64,000 bases of DNA from JAJPKK01 sp963702755. Lineage in GTDB: Bacteria; Pseudomonadota; Alphaproteobacteria; Rhizobiales; Xanthobacteraceae. The notes under the pieces were generated by a model. It worked only from the letters and a program-made list of their open reading frames with translations, was not told the DNA's origin and did no database searches. The translations under genes and the position numbers were made by a program. Where the stretch lies: assembly GCA_963702755.1 (NCBI GenBank), contig CAVPDZ010000009.1, positions 1,054,001 to 1,118,000 on the forward strand, given 5' to 3'. Below are positions 63,070 to 64,000 of the stretch, piece after piece. How positions within the stretch are numbered: position 1 is the first letter of the stretch; each line of letters starts with the position of its first letter.

Positions 63070-64000
63070 TCACGCTTTGGCCATGGCGCTCTCGTAGTCG
63101 CCGCTGAGCGCAAGCCATTCTTCCTCGGCCGCTGCGAGTGCGGCCGAGGCGTCGGCGCGCTCCTTTGCCGAGAGCCGCGACCCGCGCCGGGTCGCGGTCG
63201 TAAAGCGTAGGATCGGCGAGCGCCGCATCGATCTCGGCAATGCGCTTCGTGAAGCGGGCGATCGCCTTGTCGCATTCGTCGATGCGCCGCTTGAGTGGCG
63301 CAAGCTCGCTGCGCTTGCCGGCCGCGGCGCGGCGCAACTCGCTCCGCGACGTCCGTGTTTCGCCTGACCCTGTGTCGCGTTCGGATGACGGCGCGCCGAG
63401 GACGACGCGGCGATAGTCATCGAGCCCGCCATCGAACGGCTTGACCTCGCCGTTGGCAACAAGCCACAGCCGGTCGGCGCAGGCATCGAGCAGGAAGCGG
63501 TCGTGCGACACCAGGATCACGGCGCCGGTGTAGTCGTTGATGGCTTCGATCAGCGCGGCGCGGCTGTCGATGTCGAGGTGGTTGGTCGGCTCGTCGAGCA
63601 CCACCAGATGCGGCGCATCGAATGTCGCAAGCCCAAGCAGCAATCGCGCTTTCTCGCCGCCCGACAGGTTGGCGACCTTGGTATCCGCGGCCGCGCCCGG
63701 AAAGCCGATGGCGCCGGCGCGCGCACGCACGCGCGCTTCGGGAGCCTCCGGCATCAGGCGGCGCAGGTGATCGTAGGCGCTCGCCTGCGGATTGAGTTCA
63801 TCAAGCTGATGCTGCGCGAAATAGGCGACTTTCAGCCGTTCGGCCTTGGTCATCCGTCCGCTGAACGGCGCAAGCCGCCCGGTGAGGAGCTTGGTCAGGG
63901 TCGACTTGCCGTTGCCGTTGGCGCCGATGAGCGCAATGCGGTCGTCGGCATCGATGCGCAGCGTCAGGTGCCGCAGCACCGGACGGCCGGGCTCATAGCC
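63070..64000 (-). CDS. ABC-F family ATPase, C-terminal half; 5' part beyond window, one frame break
   Basis: The second ABC domain of an ABC-F (Uup/YheS-like) protein. P-loop IALIGANGNGKSTLTKLLTG, signature NLSGGEKARLLLGLATF, Walker B VVLDEPTNHLDI and H-loop VILVSHDRFLLDACADRL. A slip near 63178 then joins the coiled-coil tail (KRRIDECDKAIARFTKRIAE; then ADASAALAAAEEEWLALSGD) and the stop at 63070. ABC-F proteins act on ribosomes and have no membrane part. The N-terminal domain is outside the window. Confidence 0.9.

Noticed and set aside
1..64000. CRISPR array, prophage, insertion sequence or plasmid origin
   Set aside because: No evenly spaced direct repeats, transposase, integrase, phage structural or replication-initiator gene was seen on either strand.

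Overview
The window is high-GC DNA from an alphaproteobacterium, most likely order Hyphomicrobiales (Rhizobiales) near the Bradyrhizobium/Rhodopseudomonas/Pseudolabrys lineages. The basis is gene order and protein style: rpsF-rpsR-DUF2232-rplI, fabD-fabG-acpP-fabF-mltG-yicC-gmk, lptD-surA-pdxA-rsmA, pepA-holC, gatC...gatA...gatB, plus palindromic repeats of the type common in Bradyrhizobium-like genomes. No phage, insertion sequence, CRISPR array or rRNA was seen; there is one tRNA (Ser, GCT).

Layout. 1-4.1 kb: an amidohydrolase cut by the window edge, malic enzyme maeB and small proteins. 4.2-9.3 kb: the glutamyl-tRNA amidotransferase genes gatC, gatA and gatB; two small MCxxC proteins sit between gatC and gatA with overlapping start and stop codons, and a toxin-antitoxin pair sits between gatA and gatB. 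9.3-13.8 kb: a lysine-rich 26-residue peptide, a short Sel1 protein, repeats, tRNA-Ser and a serine-hydrolase family protein. 14-22 kb, minus strand: a catabolic locus with a TRAP transporter (dctPQM), a deaminase-like amidohydrolase, an ornithine-cyclodeaminase family enzyme, a dihydroorotase/allantoinase-like enzyme and an Asp/Glu-racemase/maleate-isomerase family enzyme. 22-26 kb: a CYTH phosphatase and PPK2, acetoacetate decarboxylase with a remnant of a dehydrogenase gene beside it, and a patatin. 26.5-32 kb: DUF5132, HMA2-type, P1B ATPase without a CPC motif, EcsC and DUF445 membrane proteins in one run. 32-37 kb: a flavin monooxygenase with an aromatic-acid type transporter, a divergent SnoaL-like protein, a broken hydrolase gene and a DUF2877 protein. 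37-44 kb: dnaB, cfa, a cytochrome c-like protein, rplI, DUF2232, rpsR, rpsF. 44-51 kb: fatty-acid synthesis genes, then mltG, yicC, gmk. 51-58 kb: alcohol dehydrogenase, rsmA, pdxA, surA, lptD. 58-64 kb: pepA, holC, a lipoprotein, an S10 carboxypeptidase and the C-terminal half of an ABC-F ATPase.

A general property is a high density of single-base frame breaks (about 28 in 18 genes). They hit conserved genes and even fabF and fabG, and several can be repaired by one base in a short homopolymer. This fits consensus errors in the sequence better than gene decay, so the affected genes are described as probably functional with a frame break. A few losses look real: the dehydrogenase remnant beside acetoacetate decarboxylase, the hydrolase that stops in mid-fold, and the absence of lptF/lptG beside lptD.

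The best candidates for something undescribed are the DUF5132/HMA2/CPC-less ATPase/EcsC/DUF445 run, the TRAP-linked four-enzyme locus, the antitoxin that joins a DUF7662-like domain to a VapB-like tail, the MCxxC proteins inside gatC-gatA, and the in-frame RsmA-alcohol dehydrogenase joint.
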